DNA of 64,000 nucleotides from JALHST01 sp038316335 (GCA_038316335.1 JBBQAM010000001.1:124001-188000); one strand, 5' to 3'. Counted from the first letter of the stretch, positions 52,519 through 62,760 are shown. The notes: a model not told the origin generated them from the sequence alone. Translations and numbers: made by a program.

Positions 52519-52821
52519 AGCAAAAAAATTATGGGTTTAAAACTTGTATCTTCTTAAGACACCTCAATTTCCTGTATTCAACAGAGGATTTTCTTGACAG
52601 GAAGCAAGACACTGCTAAAGTTAAGAAATTAATGCTTTGCGGAAAAATTGAATTCGTTACTGCGGACAAAGCGGATAACCAGGATCTTTGATCGAGGTTA
52701 GGGCTCTTGTTTGAAGACCTAGACTAGAGGCACATTGCCTTAAACCACGGCTGAAGATACTATGCATGTCAGCATCAAGAAAACCCATTCGAAAAGGAAG
52801 CGGCCGGAACTTTTGGTTGCT
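52519..52821. other. intergenic region, no gene found
   Basis: In this 303-bp gap between two minus-strand genes I find no coding frame, tRNA, palindrome class member or clear terminator. Confidence 0.5.
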
Positions 52822-55443
52822 TCAATCCTCAATTTCCAGAAGTAGGTTTGTGACCAATGCGGTCCATCCGGTTTGATGCGAAGTACCTAGGCCCTTACCA
52901 TTGTTGCCGTCAAAAAATTCATAGAATAAATGTTCATGTTTAAAATGTTCATCGTTCGTAAAAAATTTCGATTTATCGTCAGCGTGGTATTGAAATTTAC
53001 CGGTGGTATTGGGTTCGAAGAGCTTGATTAATCTTTTACTGAGTTCATTGGCGATTTGCTTAAGATTCAGTTTGTTCTTAGATCCTGTCGGGAATTCATA
53101 TACGTATTCATCCCCGTAGAATAGATAGTATTTTCGCAATGACTGAATGATCAAATAATTCAATGGCATCCAAATGGGTCCCCGCCAGTTTGAATTACCC
53201 CCGAACATATTACTGCGGCTTTCGCCGGGCTCATATTGGATCTGATAAGCACCGTTGAATTGAAAGACAAACGGATGCTTTTCATGATATTTAGAAAGGG
53301 AGCGAATACCATAGTCCGATAGAAATTCATCTTCATCTAACAGTCGTTTGAGCAAATGCCCCAACCGAAACCCGCGCATAATTGAGAACAAATAATTGCT
53401 TTCCCCATTGGCCTCTTCGATATTTGAAATCAAGGATGCCAAATCAGGGCGTGTTCTGACGATTTCAGCTGCTCGGACCTTAAATTGCCTTAGTTGCTCG
53501 AAAAGGTCTTTGTGTATTATCTCGACGGCAAATAATGGGATAATGCCCACCAAAGATCTCACCTTTAAACGGCTCGTCATGCCATTTGACATTTCGACGA
53601 CATCATAATAGAAATTGTCTTGGTCGTCCCAAAGGGAAATATCCTTTTTGCCGATATGGTGCATTGCCCAGGCGATGTTTAGGAAATGCCTAAAAAATTT
53701 GGCGACGGTCTCTTCATATATTCGATTCATCTTGGCCAATTCTAAAGACATACGCAGCATGTTCAAGGTAAACATGGCCATCCAACTTGTGGCATCTGCC
53801 TGTTGCATGCGGGTAATTCCCTCGGGCATATGGTTGCGGTCAAAGACGCCAATATTATCGAGACCTAAGAAACCGCCTTCGAAAAGATCGGTCCCACTTT
53901 TATCTTTTTGGTTGACCCACCACGTAAAATTAATCAGCAATTTTTGAAAGGCTTTTTCTAAGAATACATAGTCTGAAATACCGGTTCGTTTGAGGTCTTT
54001 TTCATAGACATTCCAAACGGCCCATGAATGTACCGGTGGATTTACATCACTAAAATTCCACTCATAGGCCGGAATTTGTCCATTGGGGTGCATGTAGTTC
54101 TCCTTGAGTACCATCAGTAATTGTTCCTTGGCAAAATAAGGGTCGATCTCTACGAAGGATACCATGTGAAACGCCAGATCCCATGCGGCATACCAGGGAT
54201 ATTCCCATTTATCTGGCATTGAAATGACATGACGATTGGTAAGATGCTGCCAACTATAATTCCTGGCATCCGTACGGTAAGGCTGGGCTTCCCCAGGACC
54301 GCCAAAAAGCCATTTAAAGACGTCGTAATAATAGAATTGTTTTGACCATAACAGTCCTGAAAATGCTTTTTTTGCAAGTTCCTTGTGTTCTTTTGTAAGC
54401 TTTTTGTTTAAGAGTTCATCATAGAATTCTTCGCATTCCTGCATTCGTTCGTCAAACACCTGGTCAAAATCGGTAAATGGATCGGCTAACTTCTTTTTAC
54501 TTAAACGTACTTTAATGCTTTTTTCCTCACCCGCCTTAAGCCGCATGGTGTACCAAACGGCAAATTTAGATCCTATCTTATTTGGATTTATCGTGTCTTT
54601 TCCATCGACTACATAATCGTTTATGCCATCCTTCACATATTCAACTTCATTAGGCACATTATAAATGCGTTTGTTATTGGTTTCATTTTCACAGAATAGC
54701 TGTTCCCCTTCCTCGTGGTAGAAATAATAGCGCCCATTTCGGGTGCTTCTCGAAAATACACAGCCCTCTGAAAGGGCCTTTATTTTCGGACGGTTATACC
54801 GCTTGTTGTGTTTCCAGAAATTCCGGAACCAAAGATGAGGTAGCACATGTATGGTTGCCGTTTTTGGCCCCCTATTGACCACCGTTACCTTCATAAGTAT
54901 ATTGCCCACATCCGCTTTGGCGTATTCTATAAAACAGTCAAAGTAGGTGTTGTTCTTAAAGACTTTGGTATCGAGTAGTTCATATTCAGACTCTTGCCGG
55001 CTACGCGCATAATTTTTACTTACCAATTCGGCATACGGAAATTTTTTCTGAGGATATTTGTAGAGGTATTTTGCATACGAATGTGTGGGAGTCGATACCT
55101 GATGAAAATAAAGTTCCTTAACATCTTCCCCATGGTTGCCTTGATTGTTGGTTAGACCAAACAGGCGTTCCTTTAAAATGGAATCCTTGCCGTTCCAGAA
55201 TGCGGGTGCCAAGCATAATATCTCCCGGGAATCGCAAAAGCCTCCGATGCCTTCTTCGCCCCACCTGTAGGCATTACTTCGGGCTTTTTCATGATCTACA
55301 AACTCCCATGCTTGACCGTTGTGACTATAATCTTCGCGAACGGTACCCCATTGCCTTTCGGCCAAATAAGGACCCCATCTTTTCCAATACTTGTAATTAT
55401 CTGGTACTGCCAATCGCTGCTCTTCCGCATTTTTATGGATCAT
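52822..55443 (-). CDS. GH63-like (alpha/alpha)6-barrel glucosidase
   Basis: This 873-residue protein without signal peptide matches the GH63/MGH1-like group: a WGPYLAERQWGTVREDYS N-terminus, PDKWEYPWYAAWDLAFH and the late block SNWRGPIWMPLNYLII. Its closest relatives are annotated as glucosidase or mannosylglycerate/mannosylglucosylglycerate hydrolases, so a role in osmolyte or storage glucoside turnover is possible. It stands alone. Confidence 0.9.
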   Translation of the reverse strand: MIHKNAEEQRLAVPDNYKYWKRWGPYLAERQWGTVREDYSHNGQAWEFVDHEKARSNAYRWGEEGIGGFCDSREILCLAPAFWNGKDSILKERLFGLTNNQGNHGEDVKELYFHQVSTPTHSYAKYLYKYPQKKFPYAELVSKNYARSRQESEYELLDTKVFKNNTYFDCFIEYAKADVGNILMKVTVVNRGPKTATIHVLPHLWFRNFWKHNKRYNRPKIKALSEGCVFSRSTRNGRYYFYHEEGEQLFCENETNNKRIYNVPNEVEYVKDGINDYVVDGKDTINPNKIGSKFAVWYTMRLKAGEEKSIKVRLSKKKLADPFTDFDQVFDERMQECEEFYDELLNKKLTKEHKELAKKAFSGLLWSKQFYYYDVFKWLFGGPGEAQPYRTDARNYSWQHLTNRHVISMPDKWEYPWYAAWDLAFHMVSFVEIDPYFAKEQLLMVLKENYMHPNGQIPAYEWNFSDVNPPVHSWAVWNVYEKDLKRTGISDYVFLEKAFQKLLINFTWWVNQKDKSGTDLFEGGFLGLDNIGVFDRNHMPEGITRMQQADATSWMAMFTLNMLRMSLELAKMNRIYEETVAKFFRHFLNIAWAMHHIGKKDISLWDDQDNFYYDVVEMSNGMTSRLKVRSLVGIIPLFAVEIIHKDLFEQLRQFKVRAAEIVRTRPDLASLISNIEEANGESNYLFSIMRGFRLGHLLKRLLDEDEFLSDYGIRSLSKYHEKHPFVFQFNGAYQIQYEPGESRSNMFGGNSNWRGPIWMPLNYLIIQSLRKYYLFYGDEYVYEFPTGSKNKLNLKQIANELSKRLIKLFEPNTTGKFQYHADDKSKFFTNDEHFKHEHLFYEFFDGNNGKGLGTSHQTGWTALVTNLLLEIED

Positions 55444-55823
55444 TTACCTGTTATCATATTAGTTTAATCAGTATCCTAGGTGCTAACCATACTGCCTATT
55501 ATTAAATTGTTCTAGTTGTATAGAACGGCTGTGTAGGAATGAACGATAAAAATAAGGCATATTCGCATGATTTTTAGGTCAAGTGCCTAGTGGCACCTCA
55601 ATATTGCCCATTTGTTAATTTTGTGCACCTATAATAACGATCTTGGTAAAAAATAGGGCTTTTAATTGACGATTTTATAAGTTGCATGGTACGAGCAGGA
55701 TTTTGTTTTATTGCGAAGCGCTCGATGAACTACTAAAACGTACTTTTTTTAAAAACTTGGCGTATTTCCAAACCTTTTTCCCATTGTTTCGTAAGTGTAT
55801 TTATAAACTAAAAAAAATACATC
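55444..55823. other. intergenic region before the fasciclin gene
   Basis: This 380-bp divergent gap is AT-rich near 55,740-55,820. I see no coding frame with family resemblance, no palindrome of the two classes and no RNA gene. Confidence 0.5.
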
Positions 55824-56402
55824 ATGAAAGTATCAAAAATTTTGAGCAATGCCTTGTTTGCATTGATATTGCTTGTTGGAACAGTTTCCTTTGCCCAGGT
55901 AAATAACATGGATACGGGCACCAAAATGGTGGGAGGTGCCGCCATGTATCCTTCCAAGGACATCGTCTCGAATGCAGTCAATTCCAAAGACCACACCACC
56001 TTAGTCGCGGCCGTCAAGGCAGCCGATTTAGTGGGCACCCTTCAAGGTAAGGGTCCGTTTACAGTATTTGCGCCAACCAATGCGGCATTCGATAAGCTGC
56101 CCATGGGAACCGTCGAATTGCTTTTGAAACCAGAAAACAAGACCAAGTTGCAAGGAGTGCTGACCTATCACGTGCTAGACGGTAAGTTCAGTGCAAAGGA
56201 TATAATGAAGGCCATAAAAAAGGGAAAAGGAAAGGCAGAGTTTACCACCGTCAACGGCGCAAAATTGATGGTCATGATGGATGGTGAAAGCCTACGGCTT
56301 AAAGATTCAGCAGGGAATATAGCCACCGTTACCATCGCCGATGTCAACCAATCGAATGGTGTTATTCATGTTGTTGATACGGTATTACTCCCTGGTATGT
56401 AA
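55824..56402 (+). CDS. fasciclin-domain secreted protein
   Basis: The 192-residue protein has a signal peptide (ALFALILLVGTVSFAQ) and one FAS1 domain (about 50-190) with FTVFAPTNAAFDKLP and YHVLDG, the H1/H2 motifs. FAS1 domains mediate adhesion or bind hydrophobic ligands outside the cell. It has its own promoter region and is followed by a strong terminator. Confidence 0.95.
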   Translation: MKVSKILSNALFALILLVGTVSFAQVNNMDTGTKMVGGAAMYPSKDIVSNAVNSKDHTTLVAAVKAADLVGTLQGKGPFTVFAPTNAAFDKLPMGTVELLLKPENKTKLQGVLTYHVLDGKFSAKDIMKAIKKGKGKAEFTTVNGAKLMVMMDGESLRLKDSAGNIATVTIADVNQSNGVIHVVDTVLLPGM

Positions 56403-56424
56403 TTCATTTAAACTTCGAGAGTAC

Positions 56425-56457
56425 AAAAAAGCGATCCGTGACCCGGTCGCTTTTTTT
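56425..56457 (+). terminator. rho-independent terminator of the fasciclin gene
   Basis: AAAAAAGCGA and TCGCTTTTTTT pair around a 12-nt loop and end in a T-run, 23 bp past the stop. Confidence 0.85.
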
Positions 56458-56497
56458 CATGGGTCATATGGGTATATATCCCGATTTCATGATGAGG

Positions 56498-56542
56498 CTT
56501 CCTTTTATTTTAAGGTCTTTTCAAAGAGCTGCTACTTTGCAA
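56498..56542. repeat. direct repeat copy A (about 45 bp) flanking the cupin gene
   Basis: The stretch starting CTTCCTTTTATTTTAAGG recurs at 57403-57449 with few mismatches and one or two single-base gaps. The two copies flank the cupin gene in the same orientation. Confidence 0.6.
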
Positions 56543-56583
56543 ACAAAAATCACCATATTCGTATTACTTGCTAGGTGTTCTTT

Positions 56584-57138
56584 TCAGCTTCTAGAATAAG
56601 GAACAAAACCTTTATATCCCAATAGTTTCCCAAGTCTTCCAAAAATCTTTACCATGAATTTTTGTATACCAATCGGAAGCCCAACAATAAATGTTTCTCC
56701 ATAATATTCATTTAATATTGACATAAAATGTAGAAAACTTTTAGGAATGGCGTTTTTGTTCACTTTGCCTTTTTGAGCTAGGGAATACATAGTTTCAAGA
56801 AAAAATTCTGTTCGCAGGGCCGGCTGCAACTCTCCGGTCATTTCAAGTTCGTTATTGCCGGCATTCCAGAATTTATGTGGGGTATTCATAGGTACGATTA
56901 TTCTTTGTCCAGAAGTCAGTATTTGTTCCTTTCCATTTAATTTGAAGCCAGCTGTCCCACTGATGACCTCAAAAGTTTCAATTTGTTTAGGATGCATGTG
57001 TTCAGGTGGTCCCTGTGCACCAACTCTATTCCAAACGTGAACAAATAGACTCTTTCCATTGGAATCCTCTGCGGTCACAAGGAATTTTACGATGTCTCCC
57101 ATAACCGGATTTTCAATAATATCATTGGTTTTAGCCAT
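56584..57138 (-). CDS. cupin-domain protein
   Basis: The 184-residue protein has a single cupin barrel: G-P-P-E-HMHPKQIETFEVISG (motif 1, His and Glu ligands) and PMNTPHKFWNAG (motif 2 with His). A C-terminal helical extension of about 80 residues follows. It has no signal peptide. Substrate unknown. It lies between two copies of a 45-bp direct repeat. Confidence 0.87.
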   Translation of the reverse strand: MAKTNDIIENPVMGDIVKFLVTAEDSNGKSLFVHVWNRVGAQGPPEHMHPKQIETFEVISGTAGFKLNGKEQILTSGQRIIVPMNTPHKFWNAGNNELEMTGELQPALRTEFFLETMYSLAQKGKVNKNAIPKSFLHFMSILNEYYGETFIVGLPIGIQKFMVKIFGRLGKLLGYKGFVPYSRS

Positions 57139-57297
57139 AATCTGCTTCTAAGTTTAATGCTTAGGCATTCCGCAGGCGTCCCACTAAATTTAGTTAGGTT
57201 CTGGATTTTAAAAATAGTGAATTAACGCGCACATTATTAAGATCCATTTAACTTTACCAAATTACTTTTAGTTTTTTAAAGGAAGTGTATTTACTTT

Positions 57298-57357
57298 GTT
57301 TTCGACTTTTTGTTGCTCTATTCGTGATCGCGACAGGAGTACCTGCGGTTTTCCTTT
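57298..57357 (-). repeat. decayed tRNA-Arg 3'-end remnant (old attachment site)
   Basis: Bases 57298-57338 match 62690-62730, the tRNA-Arg(UCU) 3' end plus downstream flank, at 40 of 41 positions. Bases 57325-57357 match 62578-62610 at 31 of 33. The T-loop TTCGA is replaced by GT, so it is not a functional tRNA part. Confidence 0.75.
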
Positions 57358-57402
57358 CCTCACAAAGTTGCAAATAAGAGACCACGCACCGCCGCCCTTG
57401 TA

Positions 57403-57449
57403 CTTCCTTTTATTTTAGGGTCATTTCAAAGAACTGCTACTCTTGGCAA
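57403..57449. repeat. direct repeat copy B (about 47 bp) flanking the cupin gene
   Basis: Second copy of the 56498-56542 repeat, same orientation, about 900 bp away. Confidence 0.6.
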
Positions 57450-58264
57450 TTCTTAAAATGAAAAATTCATCACGGGGAGAATTGTATGACAACCAATGGG
57501 AGTGGAGATTAATTATAATTGAAATTGGCACAACGTTGAAAAGCTCTTGCATTAGCCAAAACATATTTTGTCAAGTTACAAGATAATCAGCTTTTGAAAT
57601 TCGAACATAAGCAAACCACTATGCGAGCCTTTATGTAACGTTTTCGCTAGTACTCGTAAACGCTATTTTCATATTGCTTACAAAACCTGCTCTGTACCGG
57701 TATGGGTAACGTACCATTTTTCTTAATGAAGGGCCTTTCAGCACATGTTATGTGATTTTTCTCGGTTCTGACAAGCATTATTAGTTTTAAACTATGACGA
57801 CACATAAAATTCCTCGAGCCCAATATTCCACCAACGAGCATTGGTTATTATGGCTTTATGCTTTGAGATGCCATCTATCGAAATATTCATATGCAAAAAC
57901 GTCATTAAATAGATTTGTAGTAACTGAAAAAATAAAGGATCCAAAAAGGGTAACGAACTACGATTTGTTTTTCCATTGTTAATCTCCATATGGATTCCAT
58001 TTTACAAATAAGATCCAGAAGATCGTCAACCTTTACTAATGGCCATAGCATTTCGGGATAGTCGATCACGATTCTTTTCATTGTCAGAAACCCATAGATA
58101 ATTGTCTCCACTTTGATTGCCTGCACGCTGAATGGAGCACATTGGAAATATCTGGATTATGGGCCTTTAACCTCAACAATAATAAGGGTTTTTGCAACAA
58201 CGTGATGTATGTTCACAACATTGAACAATATGGGTCTGATTATACGATTATCTTAGCCAATACG

Positions 58265-60142
58265 ATGAAGGCTCAATATCTGATTTTATGCTTGTTGTTG
58301 TACTCGATTCCTTTTTTCGGGCAGAATACCTATTCCGATACTTTTTCTGTCGTTGCTTATACCAATAACAACGGCAATGCTAACTTTTCGACGAATTGGA
58401 TAGAATCCGGTGATGATAATTCGGCGTCAAATGGCAATATCAGGATTACCGGCAATGAGTTGCGTTTTGCAAATATCCGGACAGAAAGTATAAAACGGGC
58501 CGCAGATCTATCCGGCGCTCTCGCTGCGGTGCTCTCATTCAAATGGAGAACATCGAGCCTGGAAAGTGGGGAGAGCCTTGCCATACAGGCTTCTGCCAAT
58601 GGGAGTACATTCACAACGCTGACGACCATAAGTGGCAACACTTCCGGGACTTTTAGCCAAGACATCTCGACCTATATGTCGGCTAATACGACCATTCGCT
58701 TTCTCAAAGGCGGCGGAAATTGGTCCGACAGCAACGATCGTGCCTACATTGACGACGTCTTGATTACCGCAACGACTTCCCCAGATACGGATAATGATGG
58801 TATTTTAGATGATGAGGATTTGGACGATGATAATGACGGAATGACCGATGAAGAGGAATATTGCACGACCGCCAATACCACGTTTTTAGTTTCTCAGGAT
58901 GTCGGTGAGCGATCAGTGGTAGTAAATCATACCGATACCGGATATCTTCGTTTGGATTTTTCATCCATGGACAATTCATTCCAACTTGATATCAATGGGA
59001 CACCGGTTCACCCATCTGTTCTGGAATTTGAAAATGGGGCACTGGGTGCAGGAGAAGAATACTTCCTTTTTCAATCGGACAATGCCTTTATTAGTTCCCC
59101 TTGGGTAGCTAACGCCAACGGTTTGCCCCGATTAAGGCTCATAATAGACGATTCGGGTAAGGTGACCTTTTATGGAACAAGAACTACTACTTCCACTTCA
59201 CTGGAGATCATGCACGCCCAGGCCGGAACTCCTTTTAATACGATAAATTGGGTTCCCGGGTTTAATAATGTCTTTACCATCACGAACCAATCGGGGCCCG
59301 GTCCGGAAGGATTCACCGGAGTATTGTTCGCTAGCGCTTTGTGCGACACCGATGGGGATGGGGTAATAAATAGTTTGGATTTGGATTCGGACAACGATGG
59401 CATTTACGACATCATTGAATCAGGGGTACTTAATGTTGCCGGTATCAACGATGCTAATAACGATGGTATCATCGATGGCCTAGCATCAGCTTTTGGCAAC
59501 AACGGACTTCATACGAATATTGAAGATAACGATTTGGCATTCGCGAATCTAACTTACGCCATTGCCGATTCGGATGTTGATACAGTCTATGACCCGTTTG
59601 AACTAGATGCAGACAATGATGGCTGTAACGATGTATTCGAAGCTGGATATTCCGATGACAATAATGACGGCATTTTGGCCGCATTGCCCACAGTCGTAAA
59701 TAGCAACGGTTTGGTCACGGGAACAAGTGTTGTTGACGGATATACCACCCCTAACGACGGAAATTCCAACGGCACGTATGACTTTCAAGAAGCTTCCTCC
59801 TTGCCCACAATTACCTCACAGCCAATAACCACAGTAATTTGCCCAGGTTGTAGCACAACCATTTCGGTAACGGCTACAATCGCGACCGCCTTCCAATGGC
59901 AAATCTTTAATGGTACCAGTTGGATCGATTTGACGGATACGGGGATATACAGTAATACTTCCACGGACACATTATTGATTACCAATGCGACACCTGCCGA
60001 TAATGGCAGTCAATACAGGGTTGTTTTGACCAATAATGGCTATATCTGCGGCACGACCATTTCCAATACCGCTACTTTGACGATACAGGTAGATACCGTA
60101 ATCAGCAATCGAAGAATTACCTTTAGGGTCGACAAGAATTGA
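58265..60142 (+). CDS. secreted protein with thrombospondin type 3 repeats and an Ig-like domain
   Basis: The 625-residue protein starts at the ATG at 58265, giving the signal peptide MKAQYLILCLLLYSIPFFGQ; the frame is open upstream but lacks a signal. Acidic calcium-binding thrombospondin type 3 repeats appear as DTDNDGILDDEDLDDDNDG, DTDGDGVINSLDLDSDNDG and DNDGCNDVFEAGYSDDNNDG. An Ig-like domain with the CPGC and YICGTT cysteines spans about 520-610. This is a typical Bacteroidota surface or T9SS cargo layout, but no clear T9SS sorting domain is seen at the short C-terminus (RRITFRVDKN). Confidence 0.82.
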   Translation: MKAQYLILCLLLYSIPFFGQNTYSDTFSVVAYTNNNGNANFSTNWIESGDDNSASNGNIRITGNELRFANIRTESIKRAADLSGALAAVLSFKWRTSSLESGESLAIQASANGSTFTTLTTISGNTSGTFSQDISTYMSANTTIRFLKGGGNWSDSNDRAYIDDVLITATTSPDTDNDGILDDEDLDDDNDGMTDEEEYCTTANTTFLVSQDVGERSVVVNHTDTGYLRLDFSSMDNSFQLDINGTPVHPSVLEFENGALGAGEEYFLFQSDNAFISSPWVANANGLPRLRLIIDDSGKVTFYGTRTTTSTSLEIMHAQAGTPFNTINWVPGFNNVFTITNQSGPGPEGFTGVLFASALCDTDGDGVINSLDLDSDNDGIYDIIESGVLNVAGINDANNDGIIDGLASAFGNNGLHTNIEDNDLAFANLTYAIADSDVDTVYDPFELDADNDGCNDVFEAGYSDDNNDGILAALPTVVNSNGLVTGTSVVDGYTTPNDGNSNGTYDFQEASSLPTITSQPITTVICPGCSTTISVTATIATAFQWQIFNGTSWIDLTDTGIYSNTSTDTLLITNATPADNGSQYRVVLTNNGYICGTTISNTATLTIQVDTVISNRRITFRVDKN

Positions 60143-60424
60143 ACCTTGAAAAGAGGAAACTTTGGCTTTAGATGATTTACAAGTAATAGGTGTAGCCTGC
60201 CAATAATCTACCGATAAGTCCCTGGCTTTATAGAATTCAAGGTCACCAATTTATATATGCTCTTAATCACAGCACCAAAACTTTGCGAATACTTATTTAC
60301 TTTTTCCGTCGCTCGAGCATAAATTCTGAAAGGGCGAATAGGATAGTTGCCTACGGAACTTGTTTATAAATCCAAATAAATTATTCTTAGTACTAAATTG
60401 ATAAATTAATCAAACCATACTCGC

Positions 60425-62113
60425 ATGAAGAAGATTCTAATACAATTATTCTTTATCATTATTATTTCAACTATAATTGGATGTAATGCAAAAGTTAAAG
60501 AAAAACCCAATCGTCCGAATATAGTTTTTATCATGGCTGACGACCATGCCTACCAAGCCATATCTGCCTATGACCATCGGCTGATAGAAACACCGAATAT
60601 TTACCGCATTGCCAAAATGGGCATGCTCTTCACCAATGCGAGTGTCACCAATTCTATTTGCGCACCATCTAGGGCTACCATACTAACGGGAAAACATTCC
60701 CATAAAAACGGGAAGGTAGACAATGTATCCCCTTTTGACACAACGAATATCACTTTCCCCCAATTGTTACAAAAAGCAGGCTATCAAACTGCAATGTTCG
60801 GGAAATTGCACTTTGGAAATAACCCAAAGGGCTTTGACCAGTTCAAGATTTTGCCGGGACAAGGGTCGTATTACAATCCAGATTTTATCACTAAAAATGA
60901 AGGCGAGATTAATGTTAAAGGATATGTAACCGATATTGTGACCGACATGACCCTTGATTGGCTCGAAACCGAACGTGAAAAGGACAAGCCGTTTTTGTTG
61001 ATGTACCTCCATAAAGCACCCCACCGCTCATGGCTGATGGCAGAAAGACATATGAATGATTATACACACAAAACTTTTGCTGAGCCTACCACGCTATTTG
61101 ATGCCCATGAAGGAATGCCCGCTGCCAAAGTTGCTGAAATGAACATAGATGGAAATATGGGCTGGGCAGGGGATAGTAAAGTGTATCCGGAAGTGATGGA
61201 CGAGTTGGGCTTGAAAGAAATCGGTTTTGATAAAATCAGATATAAGTACGAAGTAGGCCGGCTTGATTCCACACAAAAAGCCCATTTTGATGCGGCCTAT
61301 AAGCCAGTAATCGATGATTTTAAAAAGAGATACCCTACCATGACCAAAGAAGATTTGGCAAAATGGCGTTATCAAAGATATATGCAAGATTATCTTGGAA
61401 CCATCAAATCAGTGGATGAAAATGTGGGCCGGGTACTTGACTATTTGGAAGCCAATGACTTAATGAAAAATACCATCATAGTGTATACTTCAGACCAAGG
61501 GTTCTATTTGGGCGAGCATGGATGGTTCGACAAACGTTTCGTATACGACCAAAGTTTTAAAACCCCGCTTTTGGTATCATGGCCAAACAGGGTAAAGGCC
61601 GGGACCACTTCCGATGAACTTGTGCAAAACCTCGACTTTGCACAAACATTTCTTGATGTAGCCGGTGTAGAACAGCCGAAGGATATGCAAGGCAAAAGCT
61701 TGGTGCCCATCCTTACGGGGCATATGGAAAATTGGAACAGGGATGCCGTTTATTATCATTATTATGAGCACCCCTCGGAGCATAATGTGAATCGGCATTA
61801 TGCAGTAGTCACCAAGGATTACAAACTTATTCACTACTATTTTGATCTTGATTATTGGGAACTGATCGACCGAAAGAAGGATCCACTGGAACAACACAAT
61901 TACTACGATGATCCTGCTTACGTGGAAATTAAAAAAGGCCTGCATAAAAAACTTGACGAGCTTCGGGAACTATATGGTGATAATGAAGTGTTGAGCCAAA
62001 AATACATAGACGAATTCATGCCTTTGGCCAAGGAGGGCAAGGTTTTCGGTGTGGATAAAAAAATCCTTGATGAAATAATCAAGAAATGGGATAACTCCAA
62101 GAAATCGAAATAG
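60425..62113 (+). CDS. S1-family sulfatase, lipoprotein
   Basis: This 562-residue sulfatase has a lipobox TIIGC (mature Cys20), the metal-binding MADDHAYQA start, and the formylglycine motif CAPSR (Cys79) with the full C-x-P-S-R...G signature LTGKHSHKNGK. The later SDQGFYLGEHGWFDK completes the active site. It removes sulfate esters from a sulfated glycan (heparan or algal polysaccharide type) and needs a formylglycine-generating enzyme encoded elsewhere. It sits between tRNA-Arg remnants at 57.3 and 62.6 kb. Confidence 0.95.
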   Translation: MKKILIQLFFIIIISTIIGCNAKVKEKPNRPNIVFIMADDHAYQAISAYDHRLIETPNIYRIAKMGMLFTNASVTNSICAPSRATILTGKHSHKNGKVDNVSPFDTTNITFPQLLQKAGYQTAMFGKLHFGNNPKGFDQFKILPGQGSYYNPDFITKNEGEINVKGYVTDIVTDMTLDWLETEREKDKPFLLMYLHKAPHRSWLMAERHMNDYTHKTFAEPTTLFDAHEGMPAAKVAEMNIDGNMGWAGDSKVYPEVMDELGLKEIGFDKIRYKYEVGRLDSTQKAHFDAAYKPVIDDFKKRYPTMTKEDLAKWRYQRYMQDYLGTIKSVDENVGRVLDYLEANDLMKNTIIVYTSDQGFYLGEHGWFDKRFVYDQSFKTPLLVSWPNRVKAGTTSDELVQNLDFAQTFLDVAGVEQPKDMQGKSLVPILTGHMENWNRDAVYYHYYEHPSEHNVNRHYAVVTKDYKLIHYYFDLDYWELIDRKKDPLEQHNYYDDPAYVEIKKGLHKKLDELRELYGDNEVLSQKYIDEFMPLAKEGKVFGVDKKILDEIIKKWDNSKKSK

Positions 62114-62577
62114 TGTATCCTCGAGACCGGTTTTATCGTCAGGATAATATAAAGTGGGTAAAGTTTAAATCCGATTTGAGCATCCTATTTTTAAATTAAG
62201 AATATCGGGTGACATTTATAATAAAAGGATATTTTTTAAAATGTATCATAAAGGGAACGTTTCTGAGGACAATTAAAGTTTTATAAAATTCATCTTGTCC
62301 TTACGAATATTTACCAAAAACTTATCGAACCGGTACTATTTAGGTTTTATGGTTTTCCCGTCGATTACCATAAAGCAAAAACTAAATTCGGTGCATTCTA
62401 TTCTTTTCGATAATCACTTCCAAAATTTAGTTGATCAAATATATGTAATAGCAAGTGGGTAATACGCTTGCGTGGTATTGTAGCATTTGATTTGTACATA
62501 ACCTAATTATTGGGTAGCGCATTAGGCTGAAGATATTACGAATGTTTATTTTTCAGAAATCCGATTTCTGCTCCAAA

Positions 62578-62610
62578 TGATCGTGACAGGAGTACCTACG
62601 GTTTTCCTTT
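62578..62610 (-). repeat. second tRNA-Arg 3'-end remnant
   Basis: TGATCGTGACAGGAGTACCT and the following GCGGTTTTCC-like stretch match the 57325-57357 remnant at 31 of 33 positions. It is just outside the current attL and shares the altered T-loop. Confidence 0.7.
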
Positions 62611-62651
62611 GTGCTCCGTGCTGAAGATCGACAAAAGAAACCTCCGCTCCC

Positions 62652-62687
62652 GAAAAAACAAAAGCAAGCTATGTTTTTTCGCTTGCT
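62652..62687 (-). terminator. terminator downstream of the tRNA-Arg position
   Basis: On the minus strand AGCAAGC and GCTTGCT form a stem around an 11-nt loop and run into TTTGTTTTTTC. It would end the tRNA-Arg transcript in the original arrangement. Confidence 0.75.
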
Positions 62688-62716
62688 CCGTTTTCGACTT
62701 TTTGTTGATCTATTCG

Positions 62717-62760
62717 TGATCGCGACAGGATTCGAACCTGTGACCGTCTGCTTAGAAGGC
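62717..62760 (-). tRNA. tRNA-Arg(UCU) 3' fragment, attL of an integrated element
   Basis: On the minus strand the sequence shows an anticodon loop CTTCTAA (anticodon UCU), the 3' stem GCAGA, variable loop, T-arm ACAGG-TTCGAAT-CCTGT and acceptor 3' strand CGCGATC with discriminator A. The 5' half is absent: at 62761 the anticodon stem breaks and AT-rich foreign sequence begins, followed by an integrase gene. This is the half left by site-specific integration in the tRNA. The complete tRNA should lie at the other end of the element, outside the window. No CCA is encoded. Confidence 0.87.

Larger units (their letters stand above)
57139..58264. other. gene-poor region with repeat and tRNA remnants
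   Basis: This 1.1-kb stretch contains the second direct repeat copy (57403-57449) and a tRNA-Arg 3'-end remnant (57298-57357), but no convincing gene. Short open frames in it lack coding features. It looks like decayed or rearranged DNA. Confidence 0.6.
62114..62716. other. intergenic region holding tRNA remnants and the tRNA-Arg terminator
   Basis: About 600 bp, AT-rich up to about 62,570. It then has a remnant of the tRNA-Arg 3' region (62578-62610) and a terminator (62652-62687). No gene is supported. Confidence 0.6.

Noticed and set aside
57792..57989. Short open frames in the 57.2-58.2 kb gap on both strands
   Set aside because: They overlap each other, have no domain, signal or promoter, and lie in a remnant-rich region.
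58142..58264. N-terminal extension of the thrombospondin-3 repeat protein
   Set aside because: The extension lacks a signal peptide, while the ATG at 58265 gives a standard one, so the extension is not coding.
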